This document shows positions 36,532-44,940 of a stretch of 64,000 nt of DNA, piece after piece. Source of the stretch: Geofilum rhodophaeum (GTDB lineage Bacteria; Bacteroidota; Bacteroidia; Bacteroidales; Marinilabiliaceae). The position numbers and the translations under genes were made by a program. The stretch is from the NCBI RefSeq assembly GCF_002210225.1, contig NZ_MWUJ01000006.1, forward strand, positions 124,001 to 188,000, read 5' to 3'. Positions within the stretch are counted from its first letter, which is position 1; the number at the start of each line of letters is the position of its first letter. The notes under the pieces were generated by a model, which was given only the letters and a program-made list of their open reading frames with translations, was not told where the DNA came from and searched no databases.

Positions 36532-37074
36532 TTAATCAAGTTGGGTCGACACCACTTCAATTTCGGCGACCCAGGGGTAATAGTCGTTCTGAGCCAGAGA
36601 ATGAACCATAATGATGTAGGCCTTTCCATAAAGGTTCATGTGCCTCATGGCCAAATCGACTCCCTGAAAAACTTCACTTTGAGTGTTAGACAAAGCCCCC
36701 ACAGTGTATTCAACAAGCTCTGGTGAATTATAGTTGGAGTACTGAACAATGGCAACCGCCGTAGTATAGCCATCCTCCACATCTCTGAAAACAGTCGAAT
36801 AGGTGTAGCGAAAGGAGACCCGTCGACCCACCTGAATGGGATCGTCAGAGCCTTTTTCCATTATAAAAGCCACCCAACCCTCGGTCTCCATCCGGTCGAT
36901 GGTCTCAACAGCAGGAATGGTATCCTTTACACTGTTATAAAACATCTCTCGCAACTCCGTCTCACCAGCCTCCAGCTTGGCATAGTCAACACTGTTGGCA
37001 TAGGGGTCGTCACAAGCAATAAAACCACCGCCCATCAGCAACAAGGCCACAACAAAGCCGCTTAAATATTTCAT
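36532..37074 (-). CDS. lipoprotein, DUF4827-like (FKBP-related)
   Basis: A 180-residue lipoprotein (MKYLSGFVVALLLMGGGFIAC). The mature part contains VGRRVSFRYTYSTVF and a C-terminal beta strand PWVAEIEVVSTQLD. The charged linker and beta pattern resemble the DUF4827 proteins that sit beside FKBP-type isomerases in Bacteroidales. The classical FKBP active-site residues are not obvious. An in-frame ATG at 37089 is possible but makes a poorer signal. It is the last gene of a three-gene unit with two FKBP isomerases. Confidence 0.72.
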   Translation of the reverse strand: MKYLSGFVVALLLMGGGFIACDDPYANSVDYAKLEAGETELREMFYNSVKDTIPAVETIDRMETEGWVAFIMEKGSDDPIQVGRRVSFRYTYSTVFRDVEDGYTTAVAIVQYSNYNSPELVEYTVGALSNTQSEVFQGVDLAMRHMNLYGKAYIIMVHSLAQNDYYPWVAEIEVVSTQLD

Positions 37075-37100
37075 TGATAATGCTGTCATCGCTTTTATAT

Positions 37101-37646
37101 TTATTTAATTCGCAAAGATTCTACTTCAAACATCAAGGCTGCATTGGGGGGAATTATTCCCCGGCGCTGATCGCCATAGGCCAGACTATCGGGAATCAGG
37201 AAAACTGCCTTACTGCCCCGTTTTAACTGAGAAAACCCACGGTACCAGCCTTTAATATAAGTACGCACATGCTCCTCATCCTCATTCATATCCAACTTAA
37301 AAGCCATCACCTTATCCTTCTCCGGATCTACAGTCGTGGGACGCTGATAAGCAGTATCAAAAGGAGTGGCTTTGTCGGGGGCATCATTAAGCAGCTTACC
37401 CTTGTAATAAGCATAAATAATGTCGCCATCGGCAGGCAAGTCTCCACCGCCTTCTTCGGTTACGATGACATACATTCCAAGTCCCTCAACAGGAGTGGCA
37501 TCCGGAAAATACAAGCGCACATACTCTTCCAGGTCCATAACTTCAATATCAACAATCTCAATCTTATCGTCATCATCATCGTCCTTATCACAGGCAAACA
37601 GGAGCAGGGAAAATGCAATAAATCCACTTAAGAGAACACGTATCAT
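37101..37646 (-). CDS. FKBP-type peptidyl-prolyl isomerase lipoprotein
   Basis: A 181-residue lipoprotein with lipobox LLFAC and an Asp-rich spacer right after it (KDDDDDDK). The FKBP domain spans about residues 60-180: GDIIYAYYKGKLLNDA, TPFDTAY, GFSQLKRGSKAVFLIPDSLAYGDQ and IPPNAALMFEVESL. It probably folds envelope proteins on the periplasmic side. It sits between a GldI-like isomerase and a DUF4827-like lipoprotein with gaps of 6 and 26 bases. Confidence 0.9.
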   Translation of the reverse strand: MIRVLLSGFIAFSLLLFACDKDDDDDDKIEIVDIEVMDLEEYVRLYFPDATPVEGLGMYVIVTEEGGGDLPADGDIIYAYYKGKLLNDAPDKATPFDTAYQRPTTVDPEKDKVMAFKLDMNEDEEHVRTYIKGWYRGFSQLKRGSKAVFLIPDSLAYGDQRRGIIPPNAALMFEVESLRIK

Positions 37647-37652
37647 ATTAAT

Positions 37653-38201
37653 CTAGTTTTTGTTTTTTACTTCAACCACTTCTACTTCATACCTTAAAAT
37701 AGCACGGGCCGGAATACGGTCGTCATCCCCCATCAAGCCATGTGCAAGATGCGGTGGCATCAAAAAGGTTGCTTTGCTCCCTTGCTTTAAGAGTAAAACC
37801 CCCTCTTCCAAACCCGACTCTACACCACCCTGTCCCACCAAAAACACCTTTCTTCCATCCTCGTCGGAGCTGTAGCAAAGGGTGCCATCCAGCAAACGAA
37901 TTTCATAATTCAGGGCAACTATTTTTCCGGTAACAATTTTCTCTCCCTCGCCTTCTTCAGTGATCCGATACCACAATCCGGTAGCCGTCCGCTGCATTTT
38001 CAAGCCGGTAGTATCCAGGTAATGTACTATCAAATCTTGCTCCTGATTAACCCGCTGCCGGTTAATTTCAATATAGTCTTCACGCGTTATACCCTCAGTC
38101 CTTACTCCGGCAGATTTGCGGTTTTGCGAATTGCTGCAAGCACTTACGGCCAAAAGCAGAAAAAGAAGACTCAACCTTGCCCAACCCCAATAATATTTCA
38201 T
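37653..38201 (-). CDS. FKBP-type peptidyl-prolyl isomerase lipoprotein, GldI-like
   Basis: A 182-residue lipoprotein (LLFLLLAVSAC). The N-terminal helical linker is followed by an FKBP domain with GKIVALNYEIRLLDGTLCYSS, GLEEGVLLLKQGSKATFLMPPHLAHG and IPARAILRYEVEVV. Its position next to nrnA resembles the gldI locus of gliding flavobacteria, where GldI is needed for motility and secretion. Presence of gliding itself is not implied. It heads the three-gene FKBP unit and probably follows nrnA in the transcript. Confidence 0.87.
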   Translation of the reverse strand: MKYYWGWARLSLLFLLLAVSACSNSQNRKSAGVRTEGITREDYIEINRQRVNQEQDLIVHYLDTTGLKMQRTATGLWYRITEEGEGEKIVTGKIVALNYEIRLLDGTLCYSSDEDGRKVFLVGQGGVESGLEEGVLLLKQGSKATFLMPPHLAHGLMGDDDRIPARAILRYEVEVVEVKNKN

Positions 38202-38235
38202 ACTTACTTTTATTTATGGAAAGTTTTGTCACCCG

Positions 38236-39270
38236 CTAAAGCTGTACTTCCTGCAAATGTACTTCCTGCAAATAAATCTTCATACTTTCCTTAAAACGCA
38301 CTTCTGCATCACTCAGCAAGCCCCAAAACTCACCACCTGCTGCATTACGGTGTCCGCCTCCCGAAAAATACTGTTCCGAAAATGTATTAACTGCCAATTT
38401 CCCCTTCGAACGGAACGACATCTTAATCTGGCCCCCCTCCTTTTCGGTCATTAATGCAGCAATTTCTACTCCTTCTATTGAAAGCGGCATGTTCACCAAG
38501 CCCTCAGTGTCGCCTGGTTGGTAATCAAAACCCTGCAGCTCCTCGTCCGAAAGTGCAATATAGGCTACCTGTCCGCCAAACAACAAATGCATCTTATTAC
38601 ATAAAGCGTGCCCAATTAATCGCATTCTGCTGGCCGATGAACTGTGAAACACTTCGCGATGCACTTTGTCCTTGTCCACACCCAACTCCAGCAGCTCTGC
38701 AACCGTCTTATAAATGGCCGGATGCGCTGAGTTGTGATTGAGCATACCGGTATCTGTCATAATACCCGTGTACAAACACTCTGCAGCCGCCTTGTCGGGC
38801 ACAAAGTTTAAGGCCTTCATCAGCACATAACTCAATTCGCAGGTGGAGGAAACCTTCACTTCCGAAAACATAATTTCCGTCAATGCTTCATCCGGAAAGG
38901 GGTGGTGATCAATAAGCACCACCGGAAGTGGGCTTTCCTGCAATACAGCTGCCAGTTTACCGGTACGCGACAGCGTATTAAAATCAAGGAAAAACAACAA
39001 AGTAGCCTCAGCAATACATGCAAGCACTTTCTCCGCATCCTCTGCATAAACCAACATCGCCGAACTGCTCTCCATCCACATCAGGGCGGATGGCGCAGCA
39101 TCTGGAAGTACGACCGTAGTTTTATGTCCGGCAGCATTTAACACCCTGAACCAGGCCAGGCTTGAACCAATGGCATCTCCATCAGGGTCCTTATGCGGAA
39201 TTACAACTATATTTTGAGGTTGGGACAGCCGCTCGGAAAGAGCATCCAGCTGCTTCGAAAAATCGCTCAT
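38236..39270 (-). CDS. nrnA: DHH/DHHA1 phosphoesterase, bifunctional oligoribonuclease/PAP phosphatase
   Basis: A 344-residue NrnA-type enzyme that degrades nanoRNA and pAp. Motifs in order: VVIPHKDPDGDAIGSS (DHH motif I variant), FLDFNTLSRTG, VVLIDHHPFPD with the DHH triad, MTDTGML, and the DHHA1 GGGHRNAAGGEF near the C-terminus. The last residues YLQEVHLQEVQL come from a 15-bp tandem duplication just before the stop. It lies upstream of the FKBP cluster and diverges from ndk. Confidence 0.93.
   Translation of the reverse strand: MSDFSKQLDALSERLSQPQNIVVIPHKDPDGDAIGSSLAWFRVLNAAGHKTTVVLPDAAPSALMWMESSSAMLVYAEDAEKVLACIAEATLLFFLDFNTLSRTGKLAAVLQESPLPVVLIDHHPFPDEALTEIMFSEVKVSSTCELSYVLMKALNFVPDKAAAECLYTGIMTDTGMLNHNSAHPAIYKTVAELLELGVDKDKVHREVFHSSSASRMRLIGHALCNKMHLLFGGQVAYIALSDEELQGFDYQPGDTEGLVNMPLSIEGVEIAALMTEKEGGQIKMSFRSKGKLAVNTFSEQYFSGGGHRNAAGGEFWGLLSDAEVRFKESMKIYLQEVHLQEVQL
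38243..38272. repeat. 15-bp perfect tandem duplication at the end of nrnA
   Basis: TGTACTTCCTGCAAA occurs twice in a row (38243-38257 and 38258-38272), adding five codons (LQEVH/LQEVQ) to the C-terminus without changing frame. Confidence 0.9.
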
Positions 39271-39374
39271 ACAACATGCTTAATGCGGCAAATATAGCAA
39301 AATATGGAGTCACATAGGTCCATATCTAAAAAATAACTATCTTCAAACTCTTTGTTAACCAAGCCAGTTTTATT

Positions 39375-39803
39375 ATGAACGGAAAAATCACACTAACCAT
39401 GATCAAGCCTTTTGCTGTTAAACAGCACCATGTGGGCGAAATTCTGTCGGACATTGAAAAGGCTGGCTTTCACATCCGGGCACTTAAAATGACACAGTTG
39501 CCGGTTGAGAAAGCTGAATTGTTCTACGCAGAACACAAAGAAAAACCATTTTTTAATGAATTGGTCGCCTTTATGTCGTCGGGCCCCGTTGTTGCGGCGC
39601 TGCTCGAAAAGGAGAATGCTGTAGCCGATTTTAGAGCCCTGATAGGATCCACCGATCCGACCAAAGCTGCAGAAGGCACCATTCGGCGCAAGTATGCCAA
39701 GGATATGACCCGCAATGCCATCCACGGCTCAGACAGTGACGAGAATGCCCTGCGCGAGAGTCGCTTTTTCTTCAGCTCTATGGAAGAATTCAAGTGCTGT
39801 TGA
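39375..39803 (+). CDS. ndk: nucleoside diphosphate kinase
   Basis: A 142-residue enzyme that equilibrates NTP and NDP pools. The start [12 protein letters not shown] holds the conserved Lys, followed by a central [11 protein letters not shown] segment, [22 protein letters not shown], and the phosphohistidine in [12 protein letters not shown]. It is divergent from nrnA and convergent with the DUF721 gene 12 bases away. Confidence 0.97.
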   Translation: MNGKITLTMIKPFAVKQHHVGEILSDIEKAGFHIRALKMTQLPVEKAELFYAEHKEKPFFNELVAFMSSGPVVAALLEKENAVADFRALIGSTDPTKAAEGTIRRKYAKDMTRNAIHGSDSDENALRESRFFFSSMEEFKCC

Positions 39804-39815
39804 TCCCAACGATTA

Positions 39816-40142
39816 TTACTGTACCACCAAATCATAGACCACTTTACCGCCGGCCTCGGCGTTAAGTGCGTCTATGATTTTGTCTTTATGCATCAACAGA
39901 TCGTTGCGAATTACACTGGAGTTGAGACGCACATACAAAACCCCTCCTCTGATGTTTAAGCTTTTAGTGATGCGACTTATCGTGGGCCCCAGCACTTTTT
40001 CCCAGGCATTTATGGCACGGGTTTCACGAATGCCTTTTCCCAAAGCGGGACTATTCAGGATTTTCTCAAGCACATCCTGAATACTCTGGGTATTTTGATA
40101 CCTTTCGTCAAAGCGTTTCTTCATGGGGCTGAATTTCACCAT
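39816..40142 (-). CDS. DUF721 (DciA-like) protein
   Basis: A 108-residue DUF721 protein. Central motifs AINAWEKVLGPTISRITKSLNIRGGVLYVRLNSSVIRNDLLMHK are present in pieces (INAWEKVLGP, VLYVRLNSSVIRNDL). DUF721/DciA proteins in many bacteria act with the replicative helicase, and proximity to recF suits a replication or repair link. Its start overlaps the 3' end of recF by 35 bases, implying coupling. An alternative in-frame Met lies at residue 7. Confidence 0.88.
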   Translation of the reverse strand: MVKFSPMKKRFDERYQNTQSIQDVLEKILNSPALGKGIRETRAINAWEKVLGPTISRITKSLNIRGGVLYVRLNSSVIRNDLLMHKDKIIDALNAEAGGKVVYDLVVQ

Positions 40143-41223
40143 TATTTACCACAAAAAAGTCATAAGACTTCCCGGTTTTTTGCACAATCTCCATCAAACG
40201 TTCTTTTTGGGTATGGGTAATGAAGATCTGTTCGAATTCGGGTCTTCCCACCAACTCAATTAAGCGCTCAGCCCGCTCATCGTCCAGCTTATCAAACATA
40301 TCGTCGAGCAGCAAGATGGGCGCATATCCAAAGTGCTTAGATAAAAACTCAAACTGAGCCAGCTTCAGGGCCAGAAAAAAAGTCTTCTTTTGTCCCTGCG
40401 ACCCCACCTTACGAACAGGATGGCCATCGAGCAGCAACTCCAAATCGTCGCGATGAATACCGCGAGTAGTATAGCCCAGTGCTGCATCACGCTCCAAACT
40501 ATCTCTCAAAAGCTCCTCCAGTGCGCCTCTTTGATGGTGCGAATGGTAAACCATTTGCACCTCCTCTCCGCCTCCGGAAATAAAACGATGGAATTTTTGA
40601 AAAACAGGCTCCAGTTCAGTAATAAAACGCGTGCGGGCCTCAAAAATATGCAGACCGGTTTGGGCCAGCAAGCTGTCCCAAACTTCAAACTGGCCGGCTA
40701 CACTGCTCCAATTTCGTCCGGCACTTTTTAGCAGAGTATTACGTTGACTCAAGCCTCTGTTGTAGCGTAAAACAGCCGTTAGGTACCAACGATCAAACTG
40801 CGAAAGCACCCCATCAAGATATTTGCGTCGCTGGTCGCTGCCTTCGGTAATCAGGCGCTCGTCTCCCGGTGAAATTAAAACCAGAGGCAAAAGGCCTATA
40901 TGCTCCGATAAACGCTGGTACTCTTTTTTATTACGTTTGAACTGTTTCTTTTGTCCCTTTTTTAATCCGGCATAAATCTCCTCCTCTTGCCCCTGATAAT
41001 GGTAACGACCCTGAATCATAAAAAACTCCTGGTCGTGACGAACCAACTGGCTGTCAATGGCATTGAAATAACTCTTACAAAAAGAAAGATAATAGAGCGC
41101 ATCCAGCAGATTGGTTTTGCCCGCTCCATTCTTTCCCACCAGGCAGTTTATTCCATTTTTGAAAGACAGCTCGGCCTCTTGCAGGTTCTTGTAATTGAGA
41201 AGACTCAGGTGCTTGATATACAT
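40108..41223 (-). CDS. recF: DNA replication/repair protein RecF
   Basis: A 371-residue SMC-like ATPase that helps load RecA at gaps. The start MYIKHLSLLNYKNLQEAEL is typical, with Walker A GKNGAGKTN, QGQKKTFFLALKLA as signature, and Walker B ILLLDDMFDKLD. ATG 41223 is chosen over a GTG at 41247. Overlap with the DUF721 gene indicates a two-gene unit. It diverges from a TPR gene. Confidence 0.95.
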   Translation of the reverse strand: MYIKHLSLLNYKNLQEAELSFKNGINCLVGKNGAGKTNLLDALYYLSFCKSYFNAIDSQLVRHDQEFFMIQGRYHYQGQEEEIYAGLKKGQKKQFKRNKKEYQRLSEHIGLLPLVLISPGDERLITEGSDQRRKYLDGVLSQFDRWYLTAVLRYNRGLSQRNTLLKSAGRNWSSVAGQFEVWDSLLAQTGLHIFEARTRFITELEPVFQKFHRFISGGGEEVQMVYHSHHQRGALEELLRDSLERDAALGYTTRGIHRDDLELLLDGHPVRKVGSQGQKKTFFLALKLAQFEFLSKHFGYAPILLLDDMFDKLDDERAERLIELVGRPEFEQIFITHTQKERLMEIVQKTGKSYDFFVVNNGEIQPHEETL

Positions 41224-41325
41224 ATATTGTTTGTTGTAGTCGCCCACAAAAATAGCAAAAGCAAAGCAGGCAAAGATATTATCGTGAAAAAACCCTTGGT
41301 CTGTTTTTAATTTACCCTAATTTAT

Positions 41326-41333
41326 TAAATTTG
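41326..41333 (+). promoter_or_regulatory. candidate -7 box for the TPR gene at 41360
   Basis: TAAATTTG fits TAnnTTTG, 26 bases before the ATG, with a T-run at about -33. Confidence 0.45.
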
Positions 41334-41359
41334 CCGAGTATTTAATAAACCTTAGAAGT

Positions 41360-42034
41360 ATGTCTAAAAAAGAAACCACTGTAGAAAATAACCTGGAGAA
41401 CGTTGAGCACGCTCTTGGCAGAACCGAAAAGTTCATTGAAGACAATCAGAAAACACTGACCATCATTCTTTTGGCCCTTATCGTATTGGTAGGTGGCTAC
41501 TGGGCATACAAAAAGTTTTACGAAGAACCCCGAAATACCGAGGCGCAAAAAAGTCTTTTCCAGGCGCAACAATATTTTGGCAACGAAGAATTTCAACTGG
41601 CTCTTGAAGGAGACGGTATGGAATCCGGCTTCCTGGATGTAATTGAAAACTCAGGCGGTACCCAGGCAGGAAAACTGGCACGCTACTATGCAGGCATCAG
41701 CTATTTGCATTTGGGTGATTACGAGTCGGCCATCGACTACCTGAAGCAATTTAAAACCAGCAACGAAGAGCTGAAATCCCTGGCTCAGGGAGCTATCGGA
41801 GATGCCTATTTGGAATTGGGCAATCAGGCCGAAGCCCTCAAGCAATACAATAAGGCCATTGCCGTGAACAATGCCGTTACCGCTCCGTTTTATCTGATGA
41901 AAAAGGGACTGGTTTTAGAAGCAGGCGGCGACAAAGAAGGTGCCTTGGAAAGCTTTCAAACCATTAAAGACGATTTCAGCGAGAGCGTGGAAGCACGTCA
42001 AATCGACAAATACATTACCAGAGTTTCTTTGTAA
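41360..42034 (+). CDS. membrane-anchored TPR protein
   Basis: A 224-residue protein with an N-terminal cytosolic segment, a single membrane helix (ILLALIVLVGGYWAYKKFY) near residues 36-54, and then TPR repeats (YYAGISYLHLGDYESAIDYL, GDAYLELGNQAEALKQYNKA). The design matches YfgM-type periplasmic chaperone helpers and other envelope TPR proteins. The partner is unknown. A hairpin separates it from ribH, which may still be co-transcribed. Confidence 0.86.
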   Translation: MSKKETTVENNLENVEHALGRTEKFIEDNQKTLTIILLALIVLVGGYWAYKKFYEEPRNTEAQKSLFQAQQYFGNEEFQLALEGDGMESGFLDVIENSGGTQAGKLARYYAGISYLHLGDYESAIDYLKQFKTSNEELKSLAQGAIGDAYLELGNQAEALKQYNKAIAVNNAVTAPFYLMKKGLVLEAGGDKEGALESFQTIKDDFSESVEARQIDKYITRVSL

Positions 42035-42054
42035 TAATAAAGAATTAACCAGAC

Positions 42055-42093
42055 ACAAAGGAGATTGTCCGGTTCACGGATGATCTCCTTTGT
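42055..42093 (+). other. 11-bp stem hairpin between the TPR gene and ribH
   Basis: ACAAAGGAGAT pairs perfectly with ATCTCCTTTGT across a 17-base loop. No T tract follows, so it may be a weak terminator or a leader structure of ribH, whose ATG is 17 bases on. No FMN-riboswitch core is recognised. Confidence 0.6.
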
Positions 42094-42110
42094 TCATAAT
42101 ACAGAAGAAT

Positions 42111-42605
42111 ATGGCCAGCAGCTTAAAAAATTTATCCTCCTACGACGAGAACAGTGTTCCCTCCGCGCAAAATATGAAGTTTGGTATTGTAGTATCTGAG
42201 TGGAATCGGGCCATTACCGACGCTTTGTACCAAGGTGCCTACCAAACCCTGATCAAACATGGCACCTTACCCGATAACATCGTTACCATTGGCGTACCCG
42301 GCAGTTTTGAGTTAACGGCAGGTGCACGTACCCTGGCCAAACGAACCGATGTAGATGCCGTTATTTGTCTGGGTTGTGTAATTCAGGGAGACACCCCCCA
42401 TTTCGACTATGTTTGCCAGGGTGTGACCCAGGGCATTGCTCTCTTAAATGTAAAATTTAAGATCCCATTTATCTACGGTGTATTAACTACTCTTAATCAG
42501 CAACAAGCAGAAGACCGGGCCGGCGGAAAGCACGGAAACAAAGGGGATGAGGCCGCAATTACGGCAATAAAAATGGCCGACATTGCTTGCAGGTTTCGCA
42601 AATAA
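42111..42605 (+). CDS. ribH: 6,7-dimethyl-8-ribityllumazine synthase
   Basis: A 164-residue enzyme of riboflavin synthesis, joining the ribityl-aminouracil and butanone phosphate to lumazine. Motifs: [20 protein letters not shown] (WN substrate site), [31 protein letters not shown] with the catalytic His, and [12 protein letters not shown] 42111 is preferred to a TTG at 42090. Two tRNA genes follow. Confidence 0.95.
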   Translation: MASSLKNLSSYDENSVPSAQNMKFGIVVSEWNRAITDALYQGAYQTLIKHGTLPDNIVTIGVPGSFELTAGARTLAKRTDVDAVICLGCVIQGDTPHFDYVCQGVTQGIALLNVKFKIPFIYGVLTTLNQQQAEDRAGGKHGNKGDEAAITAIKMADIACRFRK

Positions 42606-42629
42606 TACTACTTTTGCACTGTCGTTTTC

Positions 42630-42715
42630 GGGGGGATACCAAAGCGGCCAACTGGGGCAGACTGTAAATCTGTTGTCTTACGACTTCGGAGGTTCGAATC
42701 CTCCTCCCCCCACCA
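42630..42715 (+). tRNA. tRNA-Tyr (GTA)
   Basis: An 86-base class II tRNA with acceptor GGGGGGA/TCCCCCC, D-arm AGCGGCCAACTGGGGC, anticodon loop CTGTAAA (anticodon GTA), a long variable arm, T-arm GGAGGTTCGAATCCTCC, and an encoded CCA at 42713-42715. Confidence 0.96.
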
Positions 42716-42722
42716 AGTTAAC

Positions 42723-42795
42723 GCGGGAATAGCTCAGTTGATAGAGCATTAGCCTTCCAAGCTAAGGGTCGCGGGTTTGAGTCCCGTTTCCCGCT
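42723..42795 (+). tRNA. tRNA-Gly (TCC)
   Basis: A 73-base tRNA 7 bases after tRNA-Tyr. Acceptor GCGGGAA pairs with TTCCCGC, the D-arm is AGCTCAGTTGATAGAGC, the anticodon loop CTTCCAA gives anticodon TCC, and the T-arm is GCGGGTTTGAGTCCCGT. The discriminator base is T and CCA is not encoded. Confidence 0.96.
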
Positions 42796-42801
42796 CAAAA
42801 G

Positions 42802-42834
42802 AAAAGCTCCGGATGAAAACCCGGAGCTTTTTTT
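42802..42834 (+). terminator. terminator of the tRNA unit
   Basis: AAAAGCTCCGG and CCGGAGCTTTT form an 11-base stem with an 8-base loop and a T tract, just after tRNA-Gly. Confidence 0.92.
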
Positions 42835-42896
42835 ATTTCATAAAGACTACAGTCCCATTGCGCTTTCCAGAGGAAGCAACACAGCGTCCCCGAAGA

Positions 42897-43967
42897 CTAT
42901 TCGTAAGTCTTCAAAGCCATTTCACCACGCAAAACCATCAGTGCATTGCCCGCCAAAGCCTCCATCTCATCCTCACCCGGGTAAATGGTCAACTTACCCA
43001 TAAAATCGATGTATTCGCGCAAATAGCCCAACACCACTTTATTATGGGCCATTCCGCCCGTTAGTATGATGCCGTCTACCTGGCCTTTCAACACCACCAT
43101 TGCTCCACCAATAGCCTTGCCAATTTGATAGGCCATAGCCCTTAAAATAAGCTGCGCATGTTCATCACCAGACAGGGCTTTTTGCGCGGCCTCATAGGCC
43201 TGATTGGTGCCCAAATGTGCCATTAAGCCTCCTTTACCGGTAACCATAGCCCTCACTTCTTCCTGGCTGTACTTACCACTAAAACAGAGATCAATGAGCT
43301 TACCGGCCGGTAAAGTACCCGCCCGTTCGGGAGAAAAGGGACCAAAACCATCCAGCGCATTGTTGACATCCACTATACGTCCCTTACGGTGCGCCCCTAC
43401 TGAAACGCCTCCACCCATATGCGCCACAATCAAATTAAGCTCTTCGTAGGCCTTCTCAGCGTGCGCCGCAAAACGACGTCCAACCGCCTTATGATTCAAG
43501 GCATGAAAAACAGAGGTGCGCGGCAATAAGGGATGCCCTGTAATGCGTGCCACATCTTCCAATTCATCTACCACCACAGGATCGGCAATAAAGGCACGGG
43601 CACCGGCTATCCCCGAGGCAATTTCATCGGCAATGAGTCCACCCAGATTGCTCGCATGTTGGCCCATGACCCCCACTTTTAAATCCTGCTTTAATTTTTC
43701 CGTAACCGCGTAGACCCCCGACTCAATCGGTTTAACCAGTCCTCCTCGCCCCACCACAGCAGTGAGTCCCTCCAAAGCCAGTCCGGCCGATTGAAGCTCA
43801 TCCAGAATTACCTGCTTACGAAAACTGTACTGATCAACAACGACACTATAGCCCTTCAGCTCCTCGTCGCTGTGCCGAAGCGTTTTCAATAAAAGCGGTT
43901 TCTCCTCTTCATAAACCGCAATTTTAGTAGAAGTAGAACCCGGGTTAATCACCAGAATACGATTCAT
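42897..43967 (-). CDS. buk: butyrate kinase
   Basis: A 356-residue acetokinase-family enzyme converting butyryl-phosphate plus ADP to butyrate plus ATP, or related branched acyl phosphates. Motifs: VINPGSTSTKIAVYE at the start, AHMGGGVSVGAHRKGRIVD, and GGMAHNKVVLGYLREY near the end. Length and sequence separate it from the 405-residue acetate kinase in the same unit. It is last in the pta-hbd-ackA-ptb-buk order, 33 bases after ptb. Confidence 0.95.
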   Translation of the reverse strand: MNRILVINPGSTSTKIAVYEEEKPLLLKTLRHSDEELKGYSVVVDQYSFRKQVILDELQSAGLALEGLTAVVGRGGLVKPIESGVYAVTEKLKQDLKVGVMGQHASNLGGLIADEIASGIAGARAFIADPVVVDELEDVARITGHPLLPRTSVFHALNHKAVGRRFAAHAEKAYEELNLIVAHMGGGVSVGAHRKGRIVDVNNALDGFGPFSPERAGTLPAGKLIDLCFSGKYSQEEVRAMVTGKGGLMAHLGTNQAYEAAQKALSGDEHAQLILRAMAYQIGKAIGGAMVVLKGQVDGIILTGGMAHNKVVLGYLREYIDFMGKLTIYPGEDEMEALAGNALMVLRGEMALKTYE

Positions 43968-44000
43968 AACAAATGAAATAAGAGAATAAAAAAAGCAGCA

Positions 44001-44924
44001 CTAAGCCAGTGCTGCCATTAAAATACTGTCGAGTTTACTTTGTTCCGAATCGGAACGGGAAGTCAGCACAATTGGGGCGCTGGCCCCAAGAACCAGGGAC
44101 GCCACCCGTGCCTTGGCGAACCAAACCAGACTCTTATACAAAACATTGCCCACCTCAATATCCGGCATAAGCAAAATGTCCGTATCCCCGGCCACCTCAC
44201 TTCTAATGCCTTTATGCAAGGCACTTTCGGCGCTGACCGCATTATCAAAGGCCAAAGGTCCGTCAATTAAGCAGCCCCTAATCTGATCGCGCTGATTCAT
44301 CTTACTCAGCAAAGCCGCATCAAGCGTAGCCTGCATATTCTCATTAACCATTTCAACAGCCCCCAAAACCGCCACCTTGGGACAGGCCACGCCCAATTTA
44401 TGCATATAGTCCACAGCATTGTTTACAATGGCGATCTTATCGGTCAAATCAGGCGCAATATTCATAGCCACATCGGTTACCCCAATTAATTTGTGGTAGG
44501 TATCCACCTCAAACAAGGAGAAATGAGAAAGAAGTCGCCCGGTGCGGAGGCCCCAATCGCGATTTAAAACGCCCTTCAACAAAACAGGTGTAGGCACCTT
44601 CCCCTTCATCAGAATATCGGCACGACCATCGTGCACCATCCGAACAGCTAATTCTACCGCCTTTTCAGGATCCGGAACATCCACCACCGAAGCCCCGTAA
44701 AAATTATAGTTTTTATCACGGGCCAGCTGCAAAATCTGATCTTCATCCCCAATCAAAACCGGGTCAACAACCCCAAGACTAAACGCTTTATAAATCGCAT
44801 CAAGGGAAAATTCGTCCTGCGCGACCGCCACCGCCAGGCGCTTACGCGGACCGGCAGCGTTCAACAGCCCCCTTAAATCCTTGAGCTGCTTAAATACCGG
44901 CGGATTATCCGGATTCTCAATCAT
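44001..44924 (-). CDS. ptb: phosphate butyryltransferase
   Basis: A 307-residue enzyme exchanging CoA for phosphate on butyryl-CoA. Recognisable parts are KRLAVAVAQDEFSLDAIYKA, MKGKVPTPVLLKGVLN, GVTDVAMNIAPDLTDK, and the acyl-transfer core DGPLAFDNAVS. It pairs with buk to make butyrate or isobutyrate/isovalerate with ATP yield. Its start is 16 bases after the ackA stop. Confidence 0.95.
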   Translation of the reverse strand: MIENPDNPPVFKQLKDLRGLLNAAGPRKRLAVAVAQDEFSLDAIYKAFSLGVVDPVLIGDEDQILQLARDKNYNFYGASVVDVPDPEKAVELAVRMVHDGRADILMKGKVPTPVLLKGVLNRDWGLRTGRLLSHFSLFEVDTYHKLIGVTDVAMNIAPDLTDKIAIVNNAVDYMHKLGVACPKVAVLGAVEMVNENMQATLDAALLSKMNQRDQIRGCLIDGPLAFDNAVSAESALHKGIRSEVAGDTDILLMPDIEVGNVLYKSLVWFAKARVASLVLGASAPIVLTSRSDSEQSKLDSILMAALA

Positions 44925-44940
44925 GCAAGCCGTATTAAGT

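Noticed and set aside
42055-42093. FMN riboswitch upstream of ribH
   Set aside because: Only one simple stem-loop is present and the conserved multi-helix core is absent.
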